Below, one piece after another: positions 47,067 through 55,993 of a stretch of DNA of 64,000 nucleotides. This stretch comes from Nostocoides sp. Soil756. Lineage in GTDB: Bacteria > Actinomycetota > Actinomycetes > Actinomycetales > Dermatophilaceae. Where the stretch lies: the NCBI RefSeq assembly GCF_001428065.1, contig NZ_LMSE01000005.1:1-64000 (forward strand), in the 5' to 3' direction. Numbering within the stretch: the stretch's first letter is position 1; each line of letters opens with the position of its first letter. The notes beneath the pieces were generated by a model. That model was not told the origin of the DNA, made no database searches, and saw nothing but the letters and a program-made list of their open reading frames with translations. Position numbers and translations under genes: made by a program.

Positions 47067-48320
47067 GTGACCACCCCACACTGGTCCCTCGTGGACGCAC
47101 CTACCGTCATCCTCGCGCTGGTCATCGTGACCGCCCTCGCCTTCGACTTCACGAACGGCTTCCACGACACCGCCAACGCGATGGCCGCCTCGATCTCGAC
47201 CGGGGCGCTCGCGCCCAAGGTCGCGGTCGGGCTCTCGGCCGTGCTCAACCTGGTCGGGGCCTTCCTCTCGGTCGAGGTGGCGCTCACGGTGTCGAACGCC
47301 GTCATCAAGCTCCAGGACAAGTCCGGAGCCCCACGGCCCGAGCTCCTCAGCGACGGCGGGGAGGCGCTGCTCCTCATCGTGCTGGCCGGCCTCGTCGGCG
47401 GCATCGTCTGGAACCTGCTGACCTGGCTGCTGGGGCTGCCGTCGAGCTCGTCGCACGCCCTGCTCGGCGGCCTCACCGGGGCCGGCGCCGCGGGGCTCGG
47501 CCTGGCCGGCGTCAAGTGGACCGGGGACGGCACCAAGCTCGACGGCGTCGTCGGCAAGATCCTGCTGCCCTCGCTGCTCTCGCCCGTGGTCGCCATGGCG
47601 GTCGCGTTCGTCGGCTGCTGGCTGGTGCACCGCATCACGAACTCGGTGATGGACCGCCTCCAGGAGCGCTACTTCCGCTGGGGCCAGATCGGCAGCGCCT
47701 CGCTGGTCTCGATCGCCCACGGCACCAACGACGCCCAGAAGACGATGGGGGTGATGACCCTCGCGCTCATCGCCAGCGGCCACTGGGAGCGCACCGACGC
47801 CGTCCCCGTGTGGGTCAAGATCAGCGCCGCGCTGGCCATCGCCGCGGGTACCTACATCGGCGGATGGCGGATCATCCGCACCCTGGGCAAGGGCCTGGTC
47901 GACATCACGCCACGCCAGGGGCTCTCCAGCGACGGAGCGACCGCGGCCGTGCTGCTGGCCTCGAGCCACCTCGGCTTCGCCCTGTCCACCACGCACGTCG
48001 CGACCGGCTCGGTGCTGGGCGGAGGCCTCGGGCGCGGGACCCACGTGCGCTGGTCGACCGCCGGGCGCATGGTCGTCGCCTGGGCCATGACCTTCCCGAT
48101 CGCGGCCGGCATGGGCGCACTGATGTGGTGGGTCGGGCACACCCTGGGCGGTCTGCCCGGCGCGCTGCTGGTGTTCGCCATCCTCTGCGTGGCCTCGTTC
48201 TGGATGTACCGCCGCTCGCGCGCCGAGCACGTGGGACCCCACAACGTCACCGACGACTGGGACCGTTCCAAGGACGGCACCCCGCCGAGCACCACCCCCA
48301 CCCGCACCCCGACCCACTGA
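47067..48320 (+). CDS. pitA: PiT-family inorganic phosphate transporter
   Basis: A 417-residue membrane protein. The inverted-repeat signatures are ALAFDFTNGFHDTANAMA near the start and SLVSIAHGTNDAQKTMGV in the second half, which bind phosphate. About 10 helices. GTG 47067 follows GGTGA; a GTG 11 codons earlier is possible. It heads a three-gene cluster identical in order to pitA-Rv0544c-Rv0543c of mycobacteria. Confidence 0.95.
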   Translation: MTTPHWSLVDAPTVILALVIVTALAFDFTNGFHDTANAMAASISTGALAPKVAVGLSAVLNLVGAFLSVEVALTVSNAVIKLQDKSGAPRPELLSDGGEALLLIVLAGLVGGIVWNLLTWLLGLPSSSSHALLGGLTGAGAAGLGLAGVKWTGDGTKLDGVVGKILLPSLLSPVVAMAVAFVGCWLVHRITNSVMDRLQERYFRWGQIGSASLVSIAHGTNDAQKTMGVMTLALIASGHWERTDAVPVWVKISAALAIAAGTYIGGWRIIRTLGKGLVDITPRQGLSSDGATAAVLLASSHLGFALSTTHVATGSVLGGGLGRGTHVRWSTAGRMVVAWAMTFPIAAGMGALMWWVGHTLGGLPGALLVFAILCVASFWMYRRSRAEHVGPHNVTDDWDRSKDGTPPSTTPTRTPTH

Positions 48321-48329
48321 GGAGACATC

Positions 48330-48638
48330 GTGCGCAGCCTCGAACTCGCCTTCCAGGGCGCCGGCAAGGTCCTCGTGGCCGGCCTCGTCTTCGGTGCCGG
48401 CCTGCCGGTGCTCTACGCGCTCGCCATGCGCGCTCTCACGCTGGGCTCGACCGACACCACGACGGCCGACGGGTCGGGCCGGTCCCAGAAGACCGTGCTG
48501 GGCCGGGTGCTCGCGGGAGTCCTGGTGCTGGTGGTGCTCGGCGGTATCGTGCTCGGCCTCATGCTGATCGTCGCCTCGGGCTTCGGCAAGGCCGTCAGCT
48601 TCGAGCACGTCGTCCCGACTTTCGTCGACAAGAAGTGA
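48330..48638 (+). CDS. Small two-helix membrane protein of the pit operon
   Basis: A 102-residue protein with two helices (about 12-34 and 60-84), a polar linker with several Thr/Ser, and a short C-terminal tail. GTG 48330 follows GAGGAGAC nine bases after the pitA stop. Position and size correspond to Rv0544c of M. tuberculosis. Probably a transporter accessory protein; function unknown. Confidence 0.8.
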   Translation: MRSLELAFQGAGKVLVAGLVFGAGLPVLYALAMRALTLGSTDTTTADGSGRSQKTVLGRVLAGVLVLVVLGGIVLGLMLIVASGFGKAVSFEHVVPTFVDKK

Positions 48639-48645
48639 GGCCCCG

Positions 48646-49236
48646 ATGCCGCAGCTGTCCCACGAGGTGATCGCCTGGATCCGCACCGGGTTCCCCGGCG
48701 GGGTCGGCGACAAGGAGGCCGCGGCCCTGGGCGCGGTCCTGCAGGAACGGCTCGGCACCGACGCCGCCCATGACGTCCTGCGCCGCCTGGCGACCGAGGG
48801 GCTGCTGTCGCAGCGCGCGGTGCGCGCCCTGGTCCCCGAGGAGGAGCAGATCCGACGGGTGTCGGCCAAGCTGGTGCTGGGCGGCTGGCCGCTGGGCGGG
48901 ATGGACGAGGGTGAGGACGAGGCGCCACCGCGCGAGGGGAGCCCGCTGGCGCGCATCGTCAACTGGCTGCGGGAGGGCTACCCCGGCGGCGTGCCCGAGC
49001 ACGACTACGTGCCGCTGCTGGCTCTGCTCGAGCGCCGCCTCACCCGCTCCGAGGTCAAGAAGGTGGCCAAGGCGCTGCGCCGCGCCGACGTCAGCCCGGC
49101 CGGCCCCGGCGACATCGCGGCCGCCATCCAGTCCTACACCAACACCGCACCCAGCGAGCAGGACCTGCGCCGGGTGCGGGCCCAGCTCGCGAAGAAGGGC
49201 TGGCCGGTCGAGTTCCCCGACCCCGACCTCCCCTGA
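48646..49236 (+). CDS. Tandem DUF3349 protein
   Basis: A 196-residue helical protein with two DUF3349-like halves: HEVIAWIRTGFPGGVGDKEA to LVLGGWPL and IVNWLREGYPGGVPEHDYVP to LAKKGWPV. Each half ends in the same Gly-Trp-Pro turn. Mycobacterial members are usually single-domain, so this looks like a duplication or an additional domain. Function unknown; third gene of the pit cluster. Confidence 0.88.
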   Translation: MPQLSHEVIAWIRTGFPGGVGDKEAAALGAVLQERLGTDAAHDVLRRLATEGLLSQRAVRALVPEEEQIRRVSAKLVLGGWPLGGMDEGEDEAPPREGSPLARIVNWLREGYPGGVPEHDYVPLLALLERRLTRSEVKKVAKALRRADVSPAGPGDIAAAIQSYTNTAPSEQDLRRVRAQLAKKGWPVEFPDPDLP

Positions 49237-49271
49237 CGGGCGGCGGGGCGTCCGCAGCAGGCGGGCACAGG

Positions 49272-49305
49272 GACGCCCGTCCGGCTTCCCTCACGGACGG
49301 GCGTC
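49272..49305. terminator. Bidirectional hairpin terminator
   Basis: GACGCCCGTCCG (49272-49283) pairs exactly with CGGACGGGCGTC (49294-49305). It lies between the convergent DUF3349 and DUF3263 genes. Confidence 0.75.
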
Positions 49306-49327
49306 GCTGGCTGGGGGGAGGTGTCGG

Positions 49328-49618
49328 TCAGGGCTCCAGACCGAGACGGCGGGCCGAGCGGGCGCGCTGGCGGCTGGCCCGCAGGCGACGCAGGCGCTTG
49401 ACCAGCATCGGGTCGTGGGCGAGCGCGACGGGGCTGTCGATGAGCGCGTTGAGCACCTGGTAGTACCGCGTCGAGCTCATGTCGAAGAGCTCCTTGATGG
49501 CGGTCTCCTTGGAGCCGGCGTACTTCCACCACTGGCGCTCGAAGGCCAGCACCTCGCGGTCGCGCTCGGAGAGCTCCGGGGCGCTGACGGCGGGGTTGGC
49601 GTGATCGACGACGCTCAC
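49328..49618 (-). CDS. DUF3263 protein
   Basis: A 96-residue helical protein. LSERDREVLAFERQWWKYAG and KETAIKELFDMSSTRYYQVL are the family signature; the second stretch resembles a helix-turn-helix, and the tail is highly basic, consistent with DNA binding. Widespread in actinobacteria, function not established. GTG 49618 start. Confidence 0.9.
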   Translation of the reverse strand: MSVVDHANPAVSAPELSERDREVLAFERQWWKYAGSKETAIKELFDMSSTRYYQVLNALIDSPVALAHDPMLVKRLRRLRASRQRARSARRLGLEP

Positions 49619-49772
49619 GGTGTGTTCTCGACCCTTCGGTTCGCTGCGGCTGGCTGGCGCTCACCATACCCGCCGAATGACACGCCTGTCATTCCTCTCG
49701 GCGAGCCCACCGCGTGTCGGCTGGACAGACCCACGCGGAGCCGACTCACACGTCACACCCGTCCCAACGGCC

Positions 49773-51167
49773 TCACCGAGCGTTCAGCCCGGCCGGGTCC
49801 TCGTCCATCGTGTCCAGGATGGTGCGGATGTCGTCCTCGGTCGTGGCCGGGTTGACGATGGCGAACCGCGCGAGCGTCTCGCCCTCGTGGCTCGTCGGGA
49901 CGACGAACGCGAGCTCGTCGGCCAGCATCGCGTCGGACCACGCCTGGTACTGCGCCGGCGTCCAGCCGAGCCGCCGGAAGACCACCACCGACAGGTCGCG
50001 CTCGCGCACCAGCTCCAGGTGGGGGCGTCGCCCGATCTCCGCCTCCGCGAACCGGGCGACCTCGAGGGTGCGCTCCACGGCCGCGCTGTAGGCGTCGGTG
50101 CCGTTGACGACCAGCGAGAACCAGAACGGCAGGCCGCGGGCCCGCCGGGTGAGCCCCACCGAGTAGTCGGTGGGGTTCCAGTCGGGCGCCTCGGTGAGGA
50201 CGTCGAGGTACCCGGCGCGCTGGGTGTGCGCGGCGCGGGCCAGTGCCGGCTCGCGGTAGAGCAGGGCGCAGCAGTCGAAGGGCGCGAAGAGCCACTTGTG
50301 CGGGTCGACGATGAAGGAGTCGCAGTGCTCGACCCCCGCGAACAGGTCCCGCACCGAGGGGGCCGCGAGCCCCGCCCCGCCGTAGGCGCCGTCGACGTGG
50401 AACCACACCCCGAGCTCGCGGCAGACCGCGGCGACCGAGGCCAGGTCGTCGACGATGCCGAAGTTCGTCGTGCCGGCGGTGGCCACGACCGCGAAGAACG
50501 TCTCGGGCCCCTGCGCCTCGAGCACCGCACGCAGCGCGGGACCGGTGAGCCGCCCGAGGTCGTCGGCCGGCACCCCGACGAGCTCGGCGTCCATCACCTC
50601 GCAGGCCGAGGCGATCGAGCTGTGCGCACCGCCGGTGGCCGCCACCCGCCAGGGCCGCACGCCCTCGGGGGCGCGGTGGCGGGCGGTGGCCCGGGCCGCG
50701 ACGAGCGCCGACAGGTTGCCGATGGTGCCGCCGGGCACGAACACCCCGCCGGCCTGCTCGGGCATCCCGACCAGGTCGGCCACCCAGCGCAGGGCCTGGT
50801 TCTCGGCCCACACCGCGCCCGAGCCCTCGAGCCAGGACCCGGCGTAGATGGAGGACGCACCGACCACGAGGTCGAACATCACGGCGGCGTCGGCCGGCGC
50901 GCACGGGATGAAGGACAGGAAGCGCGGGTGGTCGGTGGAGAGGCATGCGGGGGCCAGCTCGTCGGCGAAGAGCCGCATCGCCTCGGCGCCCCCGACCCCT
51001 CCGGGGGTGATGGTGCGGCCGAGGGTGGCGTCGAGGTCCTCCTGGGTGCGCGGCCGGTCCAGGGGAGGCTCCATCCGGATGCGCTCCTCGGCGTACTCGG
51101 TGACGGCGTCGAGGAGGGCCGCGAGATCCTCGTGCGCGTTGCGCTGGTACGGGGTGGTGGGATGCAC
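49773..51167 (-). CDS. PLP-dependent group II decarboxylase / aminotransferase-like protein
   Basis: A 464-residue fold-type I PLP enzyme. GGTIGNLSAL, WFHVDGAYGG and the PLP lysine in DPHKWLFAPFD match the glutamate/aromatic amino-acid decarboxylase family. It likely decarboxylates an amino acid; which one cannot be told. TAGACT lies six bases before GTG 51167, partly inside the stop of the upstream HAD gene, so it may have its own leaderless transcript. Confidence 0.9.
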   Translation of the reverse strand: MHPTTPYQRNAHEDLAALLDAVTEYAEERIRMEPPLDRPRTQEDLDATLGRTITPGGVGGAEAMRLFADELAPACLSTDHPRFLSFIPCAPADAAVMFDLVVGASSIYAGSWLEGSGAVWAENQALRWVADLVGMPEQAGGVFVPGGTIGNLSALVAARATARHRAPEGVRPWRVAATGGAHSSIASACEVMDAELVGVPADDLGRLTGPALRAVLEAQGPETFFAVVATAGTTNFGIVDDLASVAAVCRELGVWFHVDGAYGGAGLAAPSVRDLFAGVEHCDSFIVDPHKWLFAPFDCCALLYREPALARAAHTQRAGYLDVLTEAPDWNPTDYSVGLTRRARGLPFWFSLVVNGTDAYSAAVERTLEVARFAEAEIGRRPHLELVRERDLSVVVFRRLGWTPAQYQAWSDAMLADELAFVVPTSHEGETLARFAIVNPATTEDDIRTILDTMDEDPAGLNAR

Positions 51168-51176
51168 GCCCGGAGT

Positions 51177-51839
51177 CTAGGAGCCCGCGCGCCCGAGGAG
51201 GAGGGCCCGCAGGGCGGCGACGTCGTCGACCAGCGCGTCGGGACGTTCGGCCGCCAGCGCCTCCCGCTCGCCGGCGCCCCAGGTGACCGCCACGGCGGCC
51301 ATCCCGGCGGCCCGGGCGGCCTGCAGGTCGACGGTCGCGTCGCCGACGTACGCGCAGGTGGCGGGGTCGACCCCGAGGGCCGCGGCGCCGTGCAGCAGCG
51401 GGTCGGGCGCGGGCTTGTGGCGCGCGGTGTCCTCCAGCCCCGCGACCACCCGCACCAGGTGGTCGATGCCGACACCCTCGAGCGCGAGGCGCGCGGTCTG
51501 CTGCCGCTTCGAGGTCACCACGGCGACGCGCACGCCGGCGGCGGTGAGGGCCTCGAGCAGCTCGGGCACGCCGTCGAAGCGCTGGATGAGGGCGGCGGTG
51601 TTCGCGAGGTTCCACTCCCGGTAGGTGGCGTCGAGGGCGTGACCGTGCTCGGGGCTCTCCTCGAGCAGGGCCTCGAGCAGCGGCCGGCCGATCCAGGCCC
51701 GGGCCCGAGCGTCGTCGACCTCCTCGCCGAGCACGGTGCGGAACGCGTGCTGGTAGGACGCGACGATGAGGGGGATGGTGTCGGCCAGGGTCCCGTCGAG
51801 GTCGAAGAACACGGTGGGCCAGCGCGGCGTGGAGGTCAC
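51177..51839 (-). CDS. HAD-superfamily phosphatase (phosphoglycolate phosphatase-like)
   Basis: A 220-residue HAD hydrolase. Motif I FFDLDGTLADT, motif II VVTSK, motif III Lys in ARHKPAPDPLL and motif IV YVGDATVDLQAA are intact, with an alpha-helical cap (class I). Resembles Gph/pyrophosphatase PpaX proteins. GTG 51839 start; substrate unknown. Confidence 0.9.
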   Translation of the reverse strand: MTSTPRWPTVFFDLDGTLADTIPLIVASYQHAFRTVLGEEVDDARARAWIGRPLLEALLEESPEHGHALDATYREWNLANTAALIQRFDGVPELLEALTAAGVRVAVVTSKRQQTARLALEGVGIDHLVRVVAGLEDTARHKPAPDPLLHGAAALGVDPATCAYVGDATVDLQAARAAGMAAVAVTWGAGEREALAAERPDALVDDVAALRALLLGRAGS

Positions 51840-51866
51840 GGGCCCCAGTCTGCCGACCGGCTCCGC

Positions 51867-52283
51867 TCAGGCCTCGACCGGCTCCACACGGAGCTCCGCG
51901 AGCAGGCCGAGCACGCGCCGCCGGATCTCGTCGCGGATGGGGCGCACCACCTCGATGCCCTGGCCGGCCGGGTCGTCGAGCACCCAGTCCGCGTAGCGCA
52001 CCCCGGGGAAGAAGGGGCAGGCGTCGCCGCAGCCCATCGTGACGACGACGTCGGAGGTCTGCACGGCGTCGGGGGTGAGGAGCTTCGGGCGCTCGGCCGC
52101 GATGTCGACCCCCACTTCGCGCATCGCCTCGACGGCCACCGGGTTGACGGCGTCACCGGGCGCACTGCCGGCCGAACGGACCTCGACGGCACCGCCGGAG
52201 AGGCGCGTGAGCCAGGCGGCCGCCATCTGCGAGCGGCCCGCGTTGTGCACGCAGACGAACAGGACGGACGGGCGGTCAGCCAT
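51867..52283 (-). CDS. arsC: Arsenate reductase, low-molecular-weight phosphatase type
   Basis: A 138-residue enzyme with the catalytic P-loop CVHNAGRSQ (C-x5-R-S) near residue 11 and a second cysteine region MGCGDACPFFPG. It reduces As(V) to As(III), probably via mycothiol/mycoredoxin in actinobacteria. Its start overlaps the end of acr3 by eight bases. Last gene of the arsenic operon. Confidence 0.93.
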   Translation of the reverse strand: MADRPSVLFVCVHNAGRSQMAAAWLTRLSGGAVEVRSAGSAPGDAVNPVAVEAMREVGVDIAAERPKLLTPDAVQTSDVVVTMGCGDACPFFPGVRYADWVLDDPAGQGIEVVRPIRDEIRRRVLGLLAELRVEPVEA

Positions 52284-53379
52284 GGGGGAACCTCTTCCGG
52301 AGGGCCAGCGAGACGTAGACGAGGCCGACGAGCACCGGCACCTCGATGAGCGGGCCGACGACGCCGGCGAGCGCCTGGCCCGAGGTGACGCCGAAGGTGG
52401 CGATGGCGACGGCGATGGCCAGTTCGAAGTTGTTGCCGGCGGCGGTGAGGGCGAGTGTGGTGGTGCGCTCGTACGTCAGGCCCAGCGCCCGGCCGAGCAG
52501 GTTGCCGCCGCCCCACATCAGCGCGAAGTACCCGAGCAGCGGCAGCGAGATGCGGGCGACGTCGAGCGGGCTGTCGGTGATCTGCTCGCCCTGGAGGGCG
52601 AACAGCACCACGATGGTGAACAGCAACCCGTGGAGCGCCCAGGGCCCGATCCGCGGCAGGAACGACCGTTCGTAGGACGCTCTCCCCCAGCGCTTCTCAC
52701 CGATCCGCCGGGACAGGTAGCCGGCCAGCAGTGGGACGCCCAGGAACACCAGGACCGACCCCGCGATCGTCCAGGGCGAGACGTCGAGGGCCTGCTGCGG
52801 CAGGCCCAGCCAGCCCGGGAGCACCGACAGGTAGAACCACCCCAGCCCGGCGAACGCCACGACCTGGAACACCGAGTTGAGCGCCACCAGCACGGCCGCC
52901 GCCTCGCGGTCGCCGCACGCGAGGTCGTTCCAGATGATGACCATGGCGATGCAGCGCGCGAGGCCGACGACGATCAGGCCGGTGCGGTACTCGGGCAGGT
53001 CGGGCAGCAGCAGCCACGCCAGCGCGAACATCAGCGCCGGGCCGACCAGCCAGTTGAGCACCAGACTGGCGCCGAGCAGGCGGCGGTCGCCGGTGACGGT
53101 GTCGAGCCGGTCGTAGCGGACCTTGGCCAGCACGGGGTACATCATCACGAGCAGGCCGAGGGCGATCGGCAGCGAGACGCCGTCGACCTCGACCACCGAC
53201 AGGGCGCCCCCCAGCCCCGGCACCAGGCGGCCGAGGGCGAGCCCGACGAGCATGGCCGCCCCGATCCACACCGGCAGGAAGCGGTCGAGGGTGGACAGCC
53301 GGGACGTCACGTGGGCGCCGGGCTCGGGGGAGGCCGGCGCCGCGCGCGGGGTGGTCGGCGAGGACGGGGTGGTGCTCAC
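52276..53379 (-). CDS. acr3: Arsenite efflux permease, ACR3 family
   Basis: A 367-residue protein with about 10 helices. RCIAMVIIWNDLACGD contains the conserved cysteine and ALNSVFQVV and TAAGNNFELAIAVAIA are ACR3 signatures. It exports As(III) by the membrane potential. GTG 53379 overlaps the arsI stop as GTGA. The 30-residue hydrophilic N-terminal lead is Pro/Thr-rich. Confidence 0.95.
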   Translation of the reverse strand: MSTTPSSPTTPRAAPASPEPGAHVTSRLSTLDRFLPVWIGAAMLVGLALGRLVPGLGGALSVVEVDGVSLPIALGLLVMMYPVLAKVRYDRLDTVTGDRRLLGASLVLNWLVGPALMFALAWLLLPDLPEYRTGLIVVGLARCIAMVIIWNDLACGDREAAAVLVALNSVFQVVAFAGLGWFYLSVLPGWLGLPQQALDVSPWTIAGSVLVFLGVPLLAGYLSRRIGEKRWGRASYERSFLPRIGPWALHGLLFTIVVLFALQGEQITDSPLDVARISLPLLGYFALMWGGGNLLGRALGLTYERTTTLALTAAGNNFELAIAVAIATFGVTSGQALAGVVGPLIEVPVLVGLVYVSLALRKRFPHG

Positions 53380-53843
53380 GAGCAGCAGGCGCCCTGTCCG
53401 AGGACCTCGAGGCTGGCCGTGGCCGGGCGCGCACCCTCGGGGTTCTCGTCCTTGACGGTGTAGACCTCCCAGGGGGCGCCGGCCGGGTCGTGCACCCACA
53501 CCTTGTCCTGGAGGGCGTAGCAGCAGGTGGTGTCGTTCTCGTCGAAGGACGCCAGCCCCGCGGCGGTGAAGCGGTCGCGGGCCTGCGCCACCTCGTCGGT
53601 GGAGGCGACCTCGACGCCGAGGTGGTTCAGGGCCCCGGCGGTCCCTGCGCCGCGCACGGCCTCGGAGGTCTCGATGAGCACCAGCTTCAGCGGCGGCTCG
53701 GCGACGGCGAAGTTGGCGTACCCGGGGCGGCGCTTGTGCGGCTCGACGCCGAACATCGCGGAGTAGAACGCGATGCTGGCTTCGAGGTCGGTGACGTTGA
53801 GCGCCAGCTGGACGCGGCTCGAGGGCGGGACGGGAGCGGACAC
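53376..53843 (-). CDS. arsI: ArsI/CadI-type metalloenzyme (C-As lyase family)
   Basis: A 155-residue vicinal-oxygen-chelate protein: VQLALNVTDLEASIAFYSAM, GALNHLGVEV (metal His) and DTTCCYALQDKVWVHDPAG with the paired cysteines that bind trivalent organoarsenicals in ArsI. The C-terminus ends GACCS. It would break the C-As bond of methylarsenite. GGAGGT six bases before GTG 53843 fixes the start. First gene of the operon, divergent from arsR. Confidence 0.9.
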   Translation of the reverse strand: MSAPVPPSSRVQLALNVTDLEASIAFYSAMFGVEPHKRRPGYANFAVAEPPLKLVLIETSEAVRGAGTAGALNHLGVEVASTDEVAQARDRFTAAGLASFDENDTTCCYALQDKVWVHDPAGAPWEVYTVKDENPEGARPATASLEVLGQGACCS

Positions 53844-53865
53844 GGGGCACCTCCGGGGGAACCTG

Positions 53866-53887
53866 ACATCGACGGTCGTCGATGTCC
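53866..53887. promoter_or_regulatory. 22-bp ArsR operator palindrome
   Basis: GACATCGACG and CGTCGATGTC are exact inverted 10-bp arms about GT, in the spacer between divergent arsI and arsR. ArsR sites in actinobacteria are commonly of this ACATCGA-TCGATGT form. A partial second site CATCGAC lies at 53911-53917. Confidence 0.8.
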
Positions 53888-53941
53888 TACCCCCACAGCG
53901 TGGCCCATCCCATCGACCTGTGTCAATATGGAGAACCATCG

Positions 53942-54310
53942 ATGACCGAGGAGGTCGCCGTGCCCGTCCGAGAGCTCCCCCTGGCCACCGCCACGACGGC
54001 CGCGGCCTGCTGCGGCATCGGCGTCGAGGGCGGCCTGACCCGCGAGCAGGCCGAGGCCAGCGCCACCCTGCTCAAGGCCGTGGCCGACCCGGTGCGGCTG
54101 CGGCTGCTCAGCGCCATCCGCGCCACGGACGCGGGCGAGGCGTGCGTCTGCGACCTCACCCCCCTGGTCGGGCTGTCGCAGCCCACGGTGTCGCACCACC
54201 TCAAGGTGCTCGTCGAGGCCGGCCTGCTCGAACGTGAGAAGCGCGGGCCCTGGGCCTGGTTCCGGCTGGTCCCCGCGCGCCTCGACGACGTCGCCGCCAT
54301 CTTCCGCTGA
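53942..54310 (+). CDS. arsR: ArsR-family metalloregulatory repressor
   Basis: A 122-residue winged-helix regulator. The metal site is CVCDLT at the recognition-helix region ([20 protein letters not shown]), with additional cysteines in AAACCGIG near the N-terminus. As(III) binding would release the divergent ars promoter. ATG 53942 follows GGAGAA at six bases. Confidence 0.93.
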   Translation: MTEEVAVPVRELPLATATTAAACCGIGVEGGLTREQAEASATLLKAVADPVRLRLLSAIRATDAGEACVCDLTPLVGLSQPTVSHHLKVLVEAGLLEREKRGPWAWFRLVPARLDDVAAIFR

Positions 54311-54357
54311 CCCGCCCTCCCCCTCCCCGCTGCGGACGGGTGGATACCGTGGGCGGG

Positions 54358-55047
54358 ATGAGCACGTCGAGCCCCGCGCGGCCCCTGGCCGAGCTCGTGC
54401 ACCCCTCGTGGGCGCAGGCCCTGGCCCCCGTCGAGCCGGTCGTCGCCCGGATGGGGGCGTTCCTGCGCGCCGAGGTCGCGGCGGGCCGCGGCTACCTGCC
54501 CGAGGGGCCCCGGGTGCTGCGCGCCTTCGAGCGGCCGCTCGACGACGTCCGCGTCCTCGTCGTCGGCCAGGACCCGTACCCGACGCCCGGGCACGCCGTG
54601 GGGCTGTCGTTCTCGGTCGCCCCCGACGTACGCCCCGTCCCCCGCAGCCTCGCGAACATCTTCACCGAGCTCGAGGCCGACCTCGGGCTGCCCCGCCCCA
54701 CCAGCGGCGACCTCACCCCGTGGGCCGACCAGGGCGTGCTGCTCCTCAACCGCGTCCTCACCGTCCGCCCCGGTGCGCCGGCCAGCCATCGTGGCCAGGG
54801 CTGGGAGGAGGTCACGGCCCGCGCCATCACGGCCCTCGTCGAGCGTGGAGGTCCGCTGGTGGCGGTCCTCTGGGGCCGCGACGCCCGCTCCCTGGTGCCG
54901 CACCTGCCCGGCGTCCCGTGCGTCGAGTCACCCCACCCCAGCCCGCTGTCGGCCCACCAGGGCTTCTTCGGCTCCCGCCCCTTCTCGCGCACCAACGCAC
55001 TGCTGGCCGAGGCCGGCGCCGCCCCGATCGACTGGAGGCTCCCGTGA
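54358..55047 (+). CDS. ung: Uracil-DNA glycosylase family 1
   Basis: A 229-residue repair enzyme. [19 protein letters not shown] holds the catalytic Asp and uracil pocket; the Leu loop is [18 protein letters not shown]. It removes uracil from DNA. TACCGT lies seven bases before ATG 54358. The stop overlaps the next start as GTGA. Confidence 0.97.
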   Translation: MSTSSPARPLAELVHPSWAQALAPVEPVVARMGAFLRAEVAAGRGYLPEGPRVLRAFERPLDDVRVLVVGQDPYPTPGHAVGLSFSVAPDVRPVPRSLANIFTELEADLGLPRPTSGDLTPWADQGVLLLNRVLTVRPGAPASHRGQGWEEVTARAITALVERGGPLVAVLWGRDARSLVPHLPGVPCVESPHPSPLSAHQGFFGSRPFSRTNALLAEAGAAPIDWRLP

Positions 55048-55889
55048 CCACCCATCCCGCCGGGCGTCCCGTGTGGACCCGCTACGTGGCCATCGGCGAC
55101 TCCTTCACCGAGGGGATGTCCGACCCCGACCCGACCCGCGAGGACGCCTACGTGGGGTGGGCCGACCGGCTGGCCCACCACCTCGACGGGGTGGCCGCGG
55201 CCGAGCGGCTGCCGTTCGGCTACGCCAACCTGGCGGTCCGGGGCCGCACCCTCGACGACGTGGTGGGCCCGCAGCTCGACGCCGCGATGTCGATGACCCC
55301 CGACCTGGTCTCGATGGTCGGTGGCGGCAACGACCTGCTGCGGCCCAGTGTCGACCTCGACGGCCTCGCGAGCCGGCTCGAGGCGGCGGTGGTGCGCCTG
55401 CGCGCCTCGGGCGCCGACGTGCTGCTGGCGACCCCCACCGACACCCGCGACGCGGGGCTGTTCCGGGCCCTGCGCGCCCGCCACGCGGTGCACTCGGCCA
55501 ACATCTTCACCATCGCCCAGGACCACGGCTGCCACGTCCTGAATCTGTGGGGGCTGCGAGCCCTGCGCGACTGGCGGATGTGGGCGCCCGACCGCATCCA
55601 CCTGACCACCGAGGGTCATCGGCGCGTCGCCCTGGCGGCCCTGACCGCTCTCGGGCACGAGACCGACCGCGGCGACTGGACGGCGCCGCTGCCCCCGGCC
55701 GAGCGGGCACGGCGCTCCGACGAGCTGCGCGGCCACGCCGAGTGGGTCCGCACGCACGCCGCCCCCTGGGTGGAGCGGCGCGTTCGCGGCACCTCCTCGG
55801 GCGACCGCGTCTCGGCCAAACGCCCGACCCTCCAGCACGTCCGCGACCCGCACCGCTCGCCCGCGGCCCCGGCCCACCCCGAGGGCTGA
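55044..55889 (+). CDS. SGNH/GDSL-family hydrolase
   Basis: A 281-residue esterase-like protein. Block [10 protein letters not shown] (nucleophile Ser), block [12 protein letters not shown] and block [12 protein letters not shown] (Asp, His) are intact. The final ~60 residues are Arg/Pro-rich. No signal peptide. Co-translated with ung by GTGA overlap, an unusual pairing conserved in many actinobacteria; substrate unknown. Confidence 0.9.
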   Translation: MTTHPAGRPVWTRYVAIGDSFTEGMSDPDPTREDAYVGWADRLAHHLDGVAAAERLPFGYANLAVRGRTLDDVVGPQLDAAMSMTPDLVSMVGGGNDLLRPSVDLDGLASRLEAAVVRLRASGADVLLATPTDTRDAGLFRALRARHAVHSANIFTIAQDHGCHVLNLWGLRALRDWRMWAPDRIHLTTEGHRRVALAALTALGHETDRGDWTAPLPPAERARRSDELRGHAEWVRTHAAPWVERRVRGTSSGDRVSAKRPTLQHVRDPHRSPAAPAHPEG

Positions 55890-55947
55890 CCCCGGCGGAC
55901 GCGCGCCTGCCCACCCTCCGCGGACGACGGGCCGCCATCCCTGGTGG

Positions 55948-55993
55948 ATGACGCATCTGCGGGACTATCGTGGCGTCCATGACGCAACTGCGG
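55948..55993 (+). promoter_or_regulatory. Direct repeat and leaderless promoter at the HTH-TOBE gene
   Basis: ATGACGCATCTGCGG (55948-55962) and ATGACGCAACTGCGG (55979-55993) are 15-bp direct repeats with one mismatch, 31 bp apart, the second starting at the gene's own ATG. TATCGT (55966-55971) between them is seven bases from ATG. Confidence 0.6.

Noticed and set aside
49620-52349. Long antisense open frame across the decarboxylase and HAD genes
   Set aside because: Same shadow pattern; the minus-strand genes carry intact catalytic motifs.
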